Of a stretch of 64,000 bases of DNA, positions 44,662-53,799 are shown one piece after another. The DNA is taken from the NCBI RefSeq assembly GCF_042651565.1, contig NZ_JBHSDF010000006.1, one strand, 5' to 3'. The stretch is from Salinispirillum marinum. GTDB lineage: Bacteria > Pseudomonadota > Gammaproteobacteria > Pseudomonadales > Natronospirillaceae. The notes under the pieces are model-generated. The model was not told the DNA's origin. It did no database searches and saw only the letters and a program-made list of their open reading frames with translations. Position numbers and translations under genes: made by a program. Every line of letters starts with the position of its first letter. Position 1 is the stretch's first letter.

Positions 44662-45471
44662 ATGGATTCGAAAAGACTGGCTGGCAAGAACATCGTCATC
44701 ACAGGCGCCGCACAAGGTATGGGAGCGGCCAACGCCGTCACCTTTGCCGAACAAGGCGCCAACGTGGTATTGGGTGACTTAAACATAGAGGGCGCGCAAG
44801 TTGTCGCTGAGCAGATTAATGCCAAAGGCAACGGCAAAGCCATTGCGGTTGCCATGAACGTGACCAAACGGGAAGACCACGCTGCCGCCGTGCAAGCCTG
44901 TGTCGACGCTTTCGGTTCGCTCAACATTTACCTGAACAACGCAGGCGTCAACAAGCCCAAAATGTTCATGGATATTGATGACGCCAACTGGGACCTGATC
45001 ATGAACGTGAACACCAAAGGCGTGCTCTATGGCATGCAAGAGGCCACGCGGCAGATGATCAAACAAGGCCCAATGGCCGATCACCCTTACAAAATCATTA
45101 ACGTGGGCAGCATTTTGTCGCGCACCACCTTTCTCGACGTTATCCCTTACGGCTGTTCTAAACACGCCGTTCTGGCACTGATCACTGGCGGCGCGAAAGC
45201 ACTCTGGGAACACAATATTACCGTGAATGGCTATGGCCCCGGTGTGGTCAAAACCGAGTTATGGGAACAATTGGATAAAGATCTGGTGGAAATTGGCATG
45301 TTCAAAGAAGAAGGCCAGTCCATGGACCATCTGGCAAAAACCATGATTCTGATGAAAAAGCTGTCAACACCCGACGACGTAACCGGCACAGCATCCTTCC
45401 TATGCTCGGACGACAGTGACTACATGACCGGTCAGTTGATCATGATCGACGGCGGTATTGTCATGCAATAA
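44662..45471 (+). CDS. short-chain dehydrogenase (diol/polyol type)
   Basis: A 269-residue classical SDR. Cofactor motif TGAAQGMGAAN, NNAGVNKP, catalytic Ser in INVGSILS and YGCSK as the YxxxK pair. GDLN after strand 2 suggests NAD(H). The C-terminal IMIDGGIVMQ resembles acetoin/butanediol dehydrogenases. It starts 38 bp after the regulator gene. In context it may oxidise a vicinal diol or polyol to the hydroxyketone used by the downstream complex. Substrate not established. Confidence 0.88.
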   Translation: MDSKRLAGKNIVITGAAQGMGAANAVTFAEQGANVVLGDLNIEGAQVVAEQINAKGNGKAIAVAMNVTKREDHAAAVQACVDAFGSLNIYLNNAGVNKPKMFMDIDDANWDLIMNVNTKGVLYGMQEATRQMIKQGPMADHPYKIINVGSILSRTTFLDVIPYGCSKHAVLALITGGAKALWEHNITVNGYGPGVVKTELWEQLDKDLVEIGMFKEEGQSMDHLAKTMILMKKLSTPDDVTGTASFLCSDDSDYMTGQLIMIDGGIVMQ

Positions 45472-45493
45472 GGCCCGTTGGCGAACAGCCAAG

Positions 45494-45536
45494 AACACGG
45501 CGGGGGCGGTGTAGCCATAACGCCCCCTTCCGTGTT
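45494..45536 (+). repeat. strong stem-loop between SDR and E1 alpha genes
   Basis: AACACGG/CCGTGTT and GGGGGCG/CGCCCCC form a 14-bp stem with a small internal loop and a 12-nt apical loop. There is no T-run, so it is not a standard terminator. It may set relative expression of the SDR and the E1 genes. Confidence 0.6.
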
Positions 45537-45650
45537 GACTGATGCGTTTTGCGCAATATCCGGGCAACGAAATTAACACGCCCTCACGTCTGCCCTGCCC
45601 AAAGAGCCGGCCAATGATCCAGGGCTGCTAAGCCAACAACGAGGTTTGCA

Positions 45651-46652
45651 ATGAGAAAAGCGAAAAAAACACTGAGCACAGACGATGCATTGCGAATGTT
45701 TCGCCAAATGGTTCGTATTCGGACCTTTGAGAACAATGCGAATCAACTCTATTTATCCGCCAAAATGCCAGGACTAACCCACATGTATTCTGGCGAGGAA
45801 GCGGTTGCGGTGGGCATCTGCGAAGCGCTATTGCCGACCGACAAAATTACCTCAACGCACCGTGGGCACGGCCATTGTGTCGCCAAGGGTGCAGACTTCA
45901 AAGCCATGTTTTGTGAGCTGCTGGGGCGTGAAGAAGGCTACTGCCGGGGTAAAGGCGGTTCCATGCACATTGCCGATCAATCCAACGGCAACCTCGGCGC
46001 GAACGCCATCGTGGGCGGCTCCATGGGCATCGCCACCGGTGCGGCATTGACCTCGAAGCTACAAAAGACCGGCGATGTCGCAGTGTGCTTCTTTGGTGAT
46101 GGCGCCACCGCCCAAGGTTTGATGTATGAAGTCATGAACATGGCGGCCTTGTGGAATCTTCCGGTTATTTATGCTTGTGAAAATAACGGCTATTCCGAAT
46201 ACACAAAAACGGAAGAAATTGCCGCCGGCTCCATCGTCGCCCGTGCTGAAGCCTTTGGTATTGAGTCCTACCAAGTAGATGGCCAGGACGTGATCGCGGT
46301 CCACGAGCTGTCACAAAAGTTGGTTGAACGAGCGCGCAAAGGTGAAGGTCCGTTTTTTCTCGAACTCATGACTTATCGCTACCACGGCCACCATGTGGGT
46401 GACATCAACCGTGAATATTACCGGGCCAAAGCGGAAGAGCAGGACTGGCGGGACAACAAAGACCCGATCATCCGCATGCGCGCCTGGCTAGTTGAGAACG
46501 ACTATGCCACCGAAGACGCGTTAGACGCCCTGCACAAAGAAGTTGAAGCAGATGCCGAACAAGCGGTGGCTTACGCCTTGAACGCACCGTACCCAGATGC
46601 CGCAGAAGTGGATATGCATGTATTCACCGATGTCGAGCATGTCTTAGCCTAA
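45651..46652 (+). CDS. 2-oxo-acid/acetoin dehydrogenase-like E1 alpha subunit
   Basis: A 333-residue thiamine-diphosphate-dependent subunit. Signatures: STHRGHGHCVAKG, YCRGKGGSMHIAD, the TPP/Mg motif GDGATAQGLMYE...ENN, and TYRYHGHHVGD. It is closest in pattern to AcoA and PdhA. With E1 beta it should cleave a 2-oxo acid or an acyloin-type hydroxyketone. The next gene starts 10 bp downstream. Confidence 0.9.
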   Translation: MRKAKKTLSTDDALRMFRQMVRIRTFENNANQLYLSAKMPGLTHMYSGEEAVAVGICEALLPTDKITSTHRGHGHCVAKGADFKAMFCELLGREEGYCRGKGGSMHIADQSNGNLGANAIVGGSMGIATGAALTSKLQKTGDVAVCFFGDGATAQGLMYEVMNMAALWNLPVIYACENNGYSEYTKTEEIAAGSIVARAEAFGIESYQVDGQDVIAVHELSQKLVERARKGEGPFFLELMTYRYHGHHVGDINREYYRAKAEEQDWRDNKDPIIRMRAWLVENDYATEDALDALHKEVEADAEQAVAYALNAPYPDAAEVDMHVFTDVEHVLA

Positions 46653-46662
46653 GGGGAATAAA

Positions 46663-47658
46663 ATGCGACAAATCACATTATCTAAAGCGGTCAACGAAGC
46701 GTTGGCTGAAGAAATGCGCCGCGACGAATCGGTCATTATCCTTGGGGAAGACGTAGCAGAAGCGGGTACACCCTTTAAAGTGCTGTCCGGTTTGGTGGAA
46801 GAATTCGGTACCGAGCGGGTGATCGATACCCCAATCTCCGAACCCGGCTTCATGGGCATTGGGGTCGGTGCTGCGATGACCGGGCTGCGTCCGGTGGTGG
46901 ACTTGATGTTCGGCGACTTTATTTTTTTGGTTATGGACCAGTTGTGCAACCAAGCCGCTAAAACGCACTACATGTCTGGCGGTAAACTGAGCGTGCCCTT
47001 GGTTCTGCGGACCAACATGGGCGCCACCCGGCGTTCGGCGGCGCAACACTCGCAATCGTTGCACGCCATTGTCGCCCACATCCCCGGCTTGAAAGTCGCC
47101 ATGCCCTCCTCCGCCTATGAAGCCAAAGGTCTGTTGAAAACGGCGATCCGTGATAATAACCCGGTGGTGATTTTCGAAGACAAATTGATGTACCAGGATG
47201 CCGCAGGCGTGCCGGAGGAGGAATACACCATTCCTTTTGGCGTTGCCAATGTAAAACGCGAGGGTACCGACATTACCTTAATCGGCACCTCATCTATGGT
47301 GCAAGTCTGTGAAGAAGCGGCCGAGCTATTGGCAGCGGACGGCATAAGCGCCGAAGTGATCGACCCGCGCACCATCGTGCCCTTGGACGAGAAAACGCTG
47401 GTCGAATCGGCCAAGAAAACGGGCCGGGTCATCGTAGTCGATGAGGGCCACCAAAGTTTTGGCGTGACCTCTGAAATCGCCAGCCGGATCAACGAAAAAG
47501 CCTTTTACTATTTGGATGCCCCAACCACACGCATTGGCGCTATGGATGTTCCTATTCCCTTCTCGCCAGCGCTTGAAGACCTCACGGTGCCCACCGCAGA
47601 ACAGGTCTATGAGCAGGCTAAAAAGCTTGTCAGCGGGGAGTTGATCCATGCGGCATGA
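46663..47658 (+). CDS. 2-oxo-acid/acetoin dehydrogenase-like E1 beta subunit
   Basis: A 331-residue transketolase-like subunit. Signatures: LGEDVAEAGTPFKV, DTPISEPGFMGIGVGAA, MGATRRSAAQHSQSLHA and VIDPRTIVPLDEKTL. It completes the alpha2-beta2 E1 with the preceding gene. Its 3' end overlaps the E2 scaffold gene by 11 bp. Confidence 0.92.
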   Translation: MRQITLSKAVNEALAEEMRRDESVIILGEDVAEAGTPFKVLSGLVEEFGTERVIDTPISEPGFMGIGVGAAMTGLRPVVDLMFGDFIFLVMDQLCNQAAKTHYMSGGKLSVPLVLRTNMGATRRSAAQHSQSLHAIVAHIPGLKVAMPSSAYEAKGLLKTAIRDNNPVVIFEDKLMYQDAAGVPEEEYTIPFGVANVKREGTDITLIGTSSMVQVCEEAAELLAADGISAEVIDPRTIVPLDEKTLVESAKKTGRVIVVDEGHQSFGVTSEIASRINEKAFYYLDAPTTRIGAMDVPIPFSPALEDLTVPTAEQVYEQAKKLVSGELIHAA

Positions 47659-48985
47659 AATCATCATGCCAGCCCTGGGCATGGCACAAGATACGGGAAC
47701 CCTCATCGCATGGCATAAGGCCGAGGGCGAAGCCGTAAAACAGGGCGAGACGTTGTTCGAAGTCGAAACCGACAAAGCCACCATGGAGGTTGAGGCGCCG
47801 GCCAGTGGCTTTTTGGTGGGCATCAGCGCCCGCGATGGCGATGAAGTGCCGGTCGGACAGGTCATGGCGTTGATCAGTGATTCCGCGACCGTGACGGAAG
47901 CGGATAAGAAGGTAACGGCCTCAACGAGCGCCACACCCGCAGTGCCTGCGGCCAATGCCGATGCGGAAACCTTACCGGAAGGCAAGGCCATCATCATGCC
48001 GGTACTCGGCATGTCGCAAGACACGGGTGTTCTGGTGCGCTGGCTCAAAGCCGTCGGCGATAAGGTACAAGAAGACGATACGCTCTTTGAAGTCGAAACC
48101 GACAAAAGCGTGGTTGAGGTTCCCGCCGGTATGAATGGCTACCTCGTGGCACGTTTGGCGGCGGGTGGCGATGAGGTGCCTACGGGTGAAACCATTGCCA
48201 TCATCAGTGCGGAATCATCCGCGAATACCGTCGATCGGGCTTACGCTCAGGCAGGTTCACCACCGACAGTTGAAGCCTCGGCACCGACGGTCGAGCCCTC
48301 ACAGGCCCCGGCGAAACCGACCCCGTTAGCGCCGCCCCCACCCAAGACCATGCAGCACGCGCCTAGATCATCGAACGGTAAAATCTTAGCATCACCGAAG
48401 TTGAAACGACTGGCGCTGCAAGCAGGATACGATTTGCGCTTGTTGGCGGAAACCACACGTCCACAGCCGTTCCATGCGCGGGATTTCGAAGCACTCAAAC
48501 AGGCCCATGAAGCGCAGTTGGCAACCCGTAGCTCAGGTCAAACCTACAACGCGCCGAACCGGCTGTCTGCCCGCGTCGCGGCACAGGATTTTGCGGCGTT
48601 CTTGGCGTGGGCCGAGGAGCATGTTGAGGCTTGTTCAGCGGAACAGGTGCTGGCAACCTTCGCCGGTGCCAGTCTCGCAACGGCCGCCCGGGTGCGGGTG
48701 GATAGCCGAGGCCACAGCGCAACCTTTGTTACCCACCAACAACTCTCGGCCACGGCACCGTCGGAAGGTGAACCCGATGTCATTGTCCATGATCTCCGAG
48801 ACACCTTTATTTCCTCTACGGAGTTGCAACCCGACGCGGCACCGGTGATCTCGATTGTCGGCTCCCAAGACGAATTAACCCTGACATTGACCTGTATCGA
48901 TTCCCAATTGTCGGGGAAGGACGCCGCCGTCTTTCTCAACAACTTTGCTGGGCGTATAGCAGAGCCACTCCAGCACCTCTTTTAA
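47648..48985 (+). CDS. E2-like scaffold: two lipoyl domains, PSBD and dead acyltransferase domain
   Basis: A 445-residue protein. Lipoyl domain 1 (about 1-78; ETDKAT, Lys43), lipoyl domain 2 (about 112-188; ETDKSV, Lys153), a Pro/Ala linker (190-243), a peripheral-subunit-binding domain (246-280; ILASPKLKRLALQAGYDL), then a shortened C-terminal part (about 310-445) that resembles the E2 catalytic fold but reads CIDSQLSG where active enzymes have DHRxxDG. Catalytic His and Asp are missing. It is like the eukaryotic E3-binding protein: it carries lipoyl arms but not the transacylase. The active E2 core is probably the separate protein at 50474-51355. Confidence 0.88.
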   Translation: MRHEIIMPALGMAQDTGTLIAWHKAEGEAVKQGETLFEVETDKATMEVEAPASGFLVGISARDGDEVPVGQVMALISDSATVTEADKKVTASTSATPAVPAANADAETLPEGKAIIMPVLGMSQDTGVLVRWLKAVGDKVQEDDTLFEVETDKSVVEVPAGMNGYLVARLAAGGDEVPTGETIAIISAESSANTVDRAYAQAGSPPTVEASAPTVEPSQAPAKPTPLAPPPPKTMQHAPRSSNGKILASPKLKRLALQAGYDLRLLAETTRPQPFHARDFEALKQAHEAQLATRSSGQTYNAPNRLSARVAAQDFAAFLAWAEEHVEACSAEQVLATFAGASLATAARVRVDSRGHSATFVTHQQLSATAPSEGEPDVIVHDLRDTFISSTELQPDAAPVISIVGSQDELTLTLTCIDSQLSGKDAAVFLNNFAGRIAEPLQHLF

Positions 48986-48999
48986 GGTAAGGTATTGAT

Positions 49000-50457
49000 A
49001 TGGCATTACAGAACGATTTCATTCAGTCGGTTCCCACGAACCTGTACATCAATGGTCAATTTGTCGCGGCCACAGGCGGCGCTCGATTTGACGTCATTAA
49101 CCCCGCCACTGAAGACGTGCTGGCGTCCGTCGCCTCCGCCGATGTCGCAGATGCCGATGCGGCGCTGAACGCGGCGGAAAAAGCGATGGCCGATTGGGCT
49201 GCACGAACCCCGCGCGAGCGTTCAGAAGTGCTCAGAAAAGCCTGGGAATTGATGGATGCCCGACTGGAAGAATTTGCCCATTTGATCACCCTGGAAAATG
49301 GCAAAGGTAAAACCGACGCCATGGGCGAAGCGCGTTATGCCGCCGAGTTCTTTCGCTGGTTCGCCGAAGAAGCGGTGCGTGCCGACGGGCTCATCACCCA
49401 CGCACCGGCTTCCGGTGCCCGCATCATCGTGCAGCATAAGCCCGCCGGTTTAGCGGTGCTCGTAACGCCATGGAACTACCCGGCGGCCATGGGAACACGT
49501 AAGATTGCACCGGCGTTGGCGGCGGGCTGCGGCGTCATCATCAAACCAGCCGCAGAAACCCCACTGACCATGCTAGCGCTGATGCCGCTATTGGAGGAAG
49601 CGGGCGTACCGGCCGGTCTGGTTAATGTGTTGCCCACGCATCGTCCAGCTGAGGTGGTCGATCACATGTTGCACGACCCGCGCGTGCGTGTGGTGTCCTT
49701 TACCGGCTCTACCGCCGTTGGTCGCAAACTGCTGAAAGCCGCCGCGGATCAGGTGCTCACGCCAGCCATGGAACTCGGCGGCAACGCTCCCGTGATCGTA
49801 TTTGAAGATGCCAACATGGACACCGCCTTGGAAGGCGTGATGCTGGCCAAGATGCGTAACCTAGGTGAAGCCTGCACCGCAGCTAACCGCGTATACGTGC
49901 ACGAAGACATCGTCGATGAATTCACCCGGCGACTGACGCAAAAAATGTCGGCCCTGAAAATCGGCAACGGTATAGATCCCAGCGTCGATGTCGGTGCGTT
50001 GGTCAATTTAAGTACGCTTGAGAAAGTCGAGGGCTTCGTAGAGGACGCCATTGCTAAAGGCGCTAAACTGGAATGCGGCGGGCAGCGTTTGCCCGGCAAA
50101 GGGTTCTTTTACCCGCCGACCGTCCTGTCGAATGTCTCAGCCGATGCCGCCTGTGTGCATGACGAAATTTTTGGGCCCGTGGTCGCCATCCAGACCTTCA
50201 ACGATCAAGAAGATGTGATTCGCCGGGCGAACGACACAGAATACGGCTTAGTGGCTTATGTGTTCTCGTCGGACATGAAACGTGCCTTACAGGTCTGCGA
50301 ACGCATGGATTACGGCATGGTTGGCCTAAACCGTGGTTTGGTGAGTGACCCCGCCGCACCCTTTGGCGGCAGCAAACAGTCGGGTCTGGGCCGCGAAGGT
50401 GGCCACGATGGCATGCTGGAGTTTATGGAAACACAATACATTTCAGCCACGTGGTAA
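49000..50457 (+). CDS. aldehyde dehydrogenase (GabD/succinate-semialdehyde type)
   Basis: A 485-residue NAD(P)-dependent enzyme. TPWNYPAAMGTRKIAPALA (Asn), VVSFTGSTAVGRKLL (cofactor), ELGGNAPVIVFEDA (general base Glu), and nucleophile Cys in NLGEACTAANRVYVH; PFGGSKQSGLGREGG near the end. It lies 14 bp after the E2 scaffold gene and 16 bp before the E2 core gene, so it belongs to the pathway, probably oxidising the aldehyde released by E1. Confidence 0.93.
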   Translation: MALQNDFIQSVPTNLYINGQFVAATGGARFDVINPATEDVLASVASADVADADAALNAAEKAMADWAARTPRERSEVLRKAWELMDARLEEFAHLITLENGKGKTDAMGEARYAAEFFRWFAEEAVRADGLITHAPASGARIIVQHKPAGLAVLVTPWNYPAAMGTRKIAPALAAGCGVIIKPAAETPLTMLALMPLLEEAGVPAGLVNVLPTHRPAEVVDHMLHDPRVRVVSFTGSTAVGRKLLKAAADQVLTPAMELGGNAPVIVFEDANMDTALEGVMLAKMRNLGEACTAANRVYVHEDIVDEFTRRLTQKMSALKIGNGIDPSVDVGALVNLSTLEKVEGFVEDAIAKGAKLECGGQRLPGKGFFYPPTVLSNVSADAACVHDEIFGPVVAIQTFNDQEDVIRRANDTEYGLVAYVFSSDMKRALQVCERMDYGMVGLNRGLVSDPAAPFGGSKQSGLGREGGHDGMLEFMETQYISATW

Positions 50458-50473
50458 CTGAGAGGATTTTTGT

Positions 50474-51355
50474 ATGCAAAACGTAGTGGCATCACCCAGC
50501 GTTCGCGCCAAGGCACGACGAATGTCGATTGATCTTCATGTTCTGGCGGATCGCCTTGGCCGAACCCAGCTTACGATGGATGATCTCAACCCTCAGGAAA
50601 CCGTGGAGCAGCCTGTGCAAAATTACCGCCAATATTGGGACATCGATCACCAACAGTTCGGTTCGGTGGAAGCTGTGAAGACCAGCAAATTTGACCGCGT
50701 AGCAGCGGCGAATTTAACCGCGGCCAACGCCGTCATTCCGCAAGTGACGCACCACGATGAGGTGGATGTCAGTCATGTTGAGCGCTTGCGCGCCCAGTTC
50801 AAACAGGAAGCATCCGTGCGCGGTGTAAAACTGAACACGCTACCCTTCTTCGTTAAAGCGTTAGCGGTGGCACTGAAGAAATACCCCAAGTTTAATGCTT
50901 CCCTGAGCGCCGATGGTACAACGCTGTACCTGAAAGACGCCGTGCATATTGGTATTGCAGTGGATACTGAATTTGGTCTGATGGTGCCCGTGATTCGCCA
51001 CGCGGATCAAAAAGGCCTATGGCAACTGGCGGCTGAAATCGTCGATCTCGCCACACGTGCAAAGGCCCGCAAATTGGGGCCGGATGAGATGGGTGGCGCG
51101 TCCATGACGATCACCAACCTCGGTGGCATCGGCGGTACGGCGTTCAGCCCCATCGTGAACCCTCCCGAAGTCGCCATCTTGGGTATCACGCGCATGCAAC
51201 AGCGGCCGGTATGGAATGGTGAATCGTTCGTCGCCACACCCATGGTGCCACTGGATCTCAGCTATGATCATCGAGTAATTAACGGTGCATTAGCGGCTCG
51301 TTTCCTCAGTGAGTATGCCCGCAGCCTTGCGGACTTGCGTCTCTTAATGGTCTGA
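50474..51355 (+). CDS. lipoyl-free catalytic E2 acyltransferase
   Basis: A 293-residue protein. A short PSBD (about 4-40; VVASPSVRAKARRMSID) and a full acyltransferase domain follow: PQVTHHDEVDVSHVERLR, LPFFVKALAVALKKYPKFN, TITNLGGIGGTAFSPIVNPP, and the active site LSYDHRVINGALAARFL. His is intact and the Asn after VI is normal for Azotobacter/Pseudomonas AceF. There is no lipoyl domain, unlike nearly all E2 proteins, so it must use the lipoyl arms of the scaffold at 47648-48985 or of another complex. No E3 gene is in the window. The 287 bases after it (51356-51642) hold no gene. Confidence 0.9.
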   Translation: MQNVVASPSVRAKARRMSIDLHVLADRLGRTQLTMDDLNPQETVEQPVQNYRQYWDIDHQQFGSVEAVKTSKFDRVAAANLTAANAVIPQVTHHDEVDVSHVERLRAQFKQEASVRGVKLNTLPFFVKALAVALKKYPKFNASLSADGTTLYLKDAVHIGIAVDTEFGLMVPVIRHADQKGLWQLAAEIVDLATRAKARKLGPDEMGGASMTITNLGGIGGTAFSPIVNPPEVAILGITRMQQRPVWNGESFVATPMVPLDLSYDHRVINGALAARFLSEYARSLADLRLLMV

Positions 51356-51642
51356 TACTTGGCGCAAACCAATATGAACGAAACACCCTCGCCAAAGGAA
51401 TGGCGTTGCCATGCCCCTATCATCAAAACCGCAACACTCTGCCCGCCGAACCGGACCGTCACCGAACCTTCATATTTCTTCAGCTATCATCCTTCTTGAA
51501 TTCACACAACTGAACTAGGTTTAGTTTGTCGATCTTTGTGCTGACCGTGGCTAACTGACAACCGTACCTAGGCCCATCGTCTTTGCATGAGGTTAGATAA
51601 TCTACCTGCACGCTTCTTCTGTTCGATATTGAGGTCATTACC

Positions 51643-53765
51643 ATGCGTCATTGGTCCCTGAGAAAAAAGCTAACCCTTGTATCGCCAGTGGCATTTTCAT
51701 TGCCTTGATGATGGTGATTGTTATTGGCCAGCAAACCATGCAACGAAATGGCGACCTAGCCGTTGCTGAGGCAGCACAATCTTTGTCGGTGCTGGTTGAG
51801 CAAAACTTGCTGGACACTACGCAATTGTTGTCGGAGGAAGTCGCTACCTTTCTCGACCGCAGTTTTGATGCGTCCCGCACCCTCAGTACAATTTTTACCT
51901 CTACCGCCATTGGCAACGCGGAAGGGCGTACCCCCTTTCAGCGCAACACAGTATTGAGCCTGGTCGGCGATACCTTGGCCGCCAATCCTCGGCTGGGTTC
52001 GGTCTATGCACATTTCGAACCCAACGGATATGATGGCAATGACTCACAGTTTCTCTCTGGCAGCCCTGACCATTCATCTGATGTTGGCACATTAGAAATT
52101 TATTGGGTCCGGGACGGCGACGATCTGGTTTACTACCGTACCGATGAGACCGATTTTAAGTACTTGGATGAGGTAGACGAATTTGGACTACGTGAAGCGG
52201 AATGGTATCTGTGCAGCCGGGATAGCTTGCGCGCGTGCATCATGGAGCCCTACTTGTATGAAATTGAACCTGGTTATGAAGTTCTCTTAACGTCGTTGGT
52301 TTACCCCATCGTCATCAATGGAGTGTTTCGTGGCGTTGCCGGGGTAGATATCAATATGCCCGACGTGCAAGAACAGTTTATGGCCCAGCAAGCCAGTCTT
52401 TTTGACGGTGCAGCGGACATTCATTTATTGAGCGAATTAGGGCTTCTGGTAGCCAGCTCGCGCCACCCTGATCAACTCGGTGAACTGGCAAGTCGCGTTA
52501 ATCCTGAACTGCAAAACGGCTTGCAGGCCATAGAGGGTTCTGTAGGCGAATACAACGACCGCATACTCGTGCGGGCAGAGGTTCCTATCGCCGATGTTGA
52601 GGATACGTGGACCGTCGTTATCTCGATTCCCCGAACGGTGGCCTTTGCCGCCAGCAGTGACCTGCAAACCACGTTAATCAACGGGTACCAAACCACGGCA
52701 ACGACCATGGTGATCTCTGGGGTTGTACTTCTGGTCATCGCCATTGCTCTGATCAGTCTTTGGTTGCGTCATGCAACCGAACCCATGGTTGCCATGCGCT
52801 CGCTCTTTGAAGAACTCGCCAGTGCGGATGGCGACCTGACCAAAGAACTGCACATCGACCAACACGCGGAACTGATCGGCATTGCGCAAGGGTTCAACCT
52901 GTTCACCCAAAAATTGCGTTCCATGATCACCGAACTCAAATCTTCGGCGGAAGAACTGCGGGCACAAAGCGGCATTTTGGTAAACACCTCACGCGACACG
53001 GCTTCCGCCACCAACGCGCAACAGGAAGAAATGCAGAACGTGGCGTCGGCCATGAACGAAATGTCCGCCACCGCCAACGAAGTCGCTCGGCTCGCCAGCG
53101 GCACTGCAAGCGATGCGGAGCAATCAAACCAAGCCTTAAAACAGGCACAAACGGCGTTCCAAAGTACGGTTGAAGAAGTCCGTTCTGTGGCCGCAGAAAT
53201 GAACAGCGCCAGTGAGCGCATTGGTCGGGTAGCACACAGCTCACAAAACATCACCAAGATCATTGAAGTGATCCAAAGTATTGCCGAGCAAACCAATTTA
53301 TTAGCGCTCAATGCCGCTATTGAAGCCGCGCGCGCCGGGGAACAAGGGCGCGGTTTTGCGGTGGTGGCCGATGAGGTACGCAATCTGGCCGCGCGTACCC
53401 AGTCGTCGACCCAAGAAATCACTGCGTTGATTGATTCGCTACAAGTCGACGTGGATGCCTCGGTGACACAAATCAGCACCAGCACGGAACGGGTAACAAC
53501 CGCCGTGAACAGTGCAGATGATGCCTATCAGCAAATGGAGCAGGTCGCTGCGAGCATTTCCTCTATCACAGATAATTCAGCGCAGGTGGCTACAGCGGCA
53601 GAAGAACAAAACCAGGTAAATGAAGTGATCAACCGGAACATCACCGCCATTGAAGAAGCCAGTGCCCAATTAGCGACCCTGGCCAGCGATGTGAAAGGCG
53701 TCAGCGATACAATGCAAGGTATCACTGACAGCCTCGATCAACAGCTTGGGCAATTGAAGGTGTAA
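51643..53765 (+). CDS. methyl-accepting chemotaxis protein, dCache-type, N-terminal frameshift
   Basis: About 707 residues if restored. The expected start is the ATG at 51643 (GAGG 9 bases upstream; MRHWSLRKKLTLV), but this frame stops after 21 codons. The remaining protein runs in the -1 frame from 51651 (TTG) onward. Restored, it has TM1 (about 10-30), a dCache-like periplasmic sensor (about 35-330), TM2, HAMP and a signalling hairpin QTNLLALNAAIEAARAGEQG. Cause: a lost base near 51680, a sequencing error, slippage at A-AAA-AAG (51663-51669), or a true TTG start at 51651. It follows the catabolic operon and may sense its substrate. Confidence 0.85.
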
Positions 53766-53776
53766 ATCTGGAACCT

Positions 53777-53799
53777 CCGTTAACTTTGGATGTTAACGG
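53777..53799. repeat. inverted repeat between convergent MCP and ffh genes
   Basis: CCGTTAAC, loop TTTGGAT, GTTAACGG: perfect 8-bp arms overlapping the ffh stop codon. There is no T-run on either strand. It may be a weak shared terminator. Confidence 0.45.

Noticed and set aside
47326..48105. A 259-codon open frame antisense to the E1 beta and E2 genes
   Set aside because: Low-complexity Ser/Val/Thr-rich translation in a GC-rich antisense frame. The opposite strand has clear lipoyl domains and E1 motifs.
50474..51355. Asn in DHRVING of the short E2 as a catalytic defect
   Set aside because: The same Asn is present in active Azotobacter/Pseudomonas-type pyruvate dehydrogenase E2.
52769..53485. 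A 238-codon open frame antisense to the second chemoreceptor
   Set aside because: Shadow of the highly conserved signalling domain; no domain of its own.
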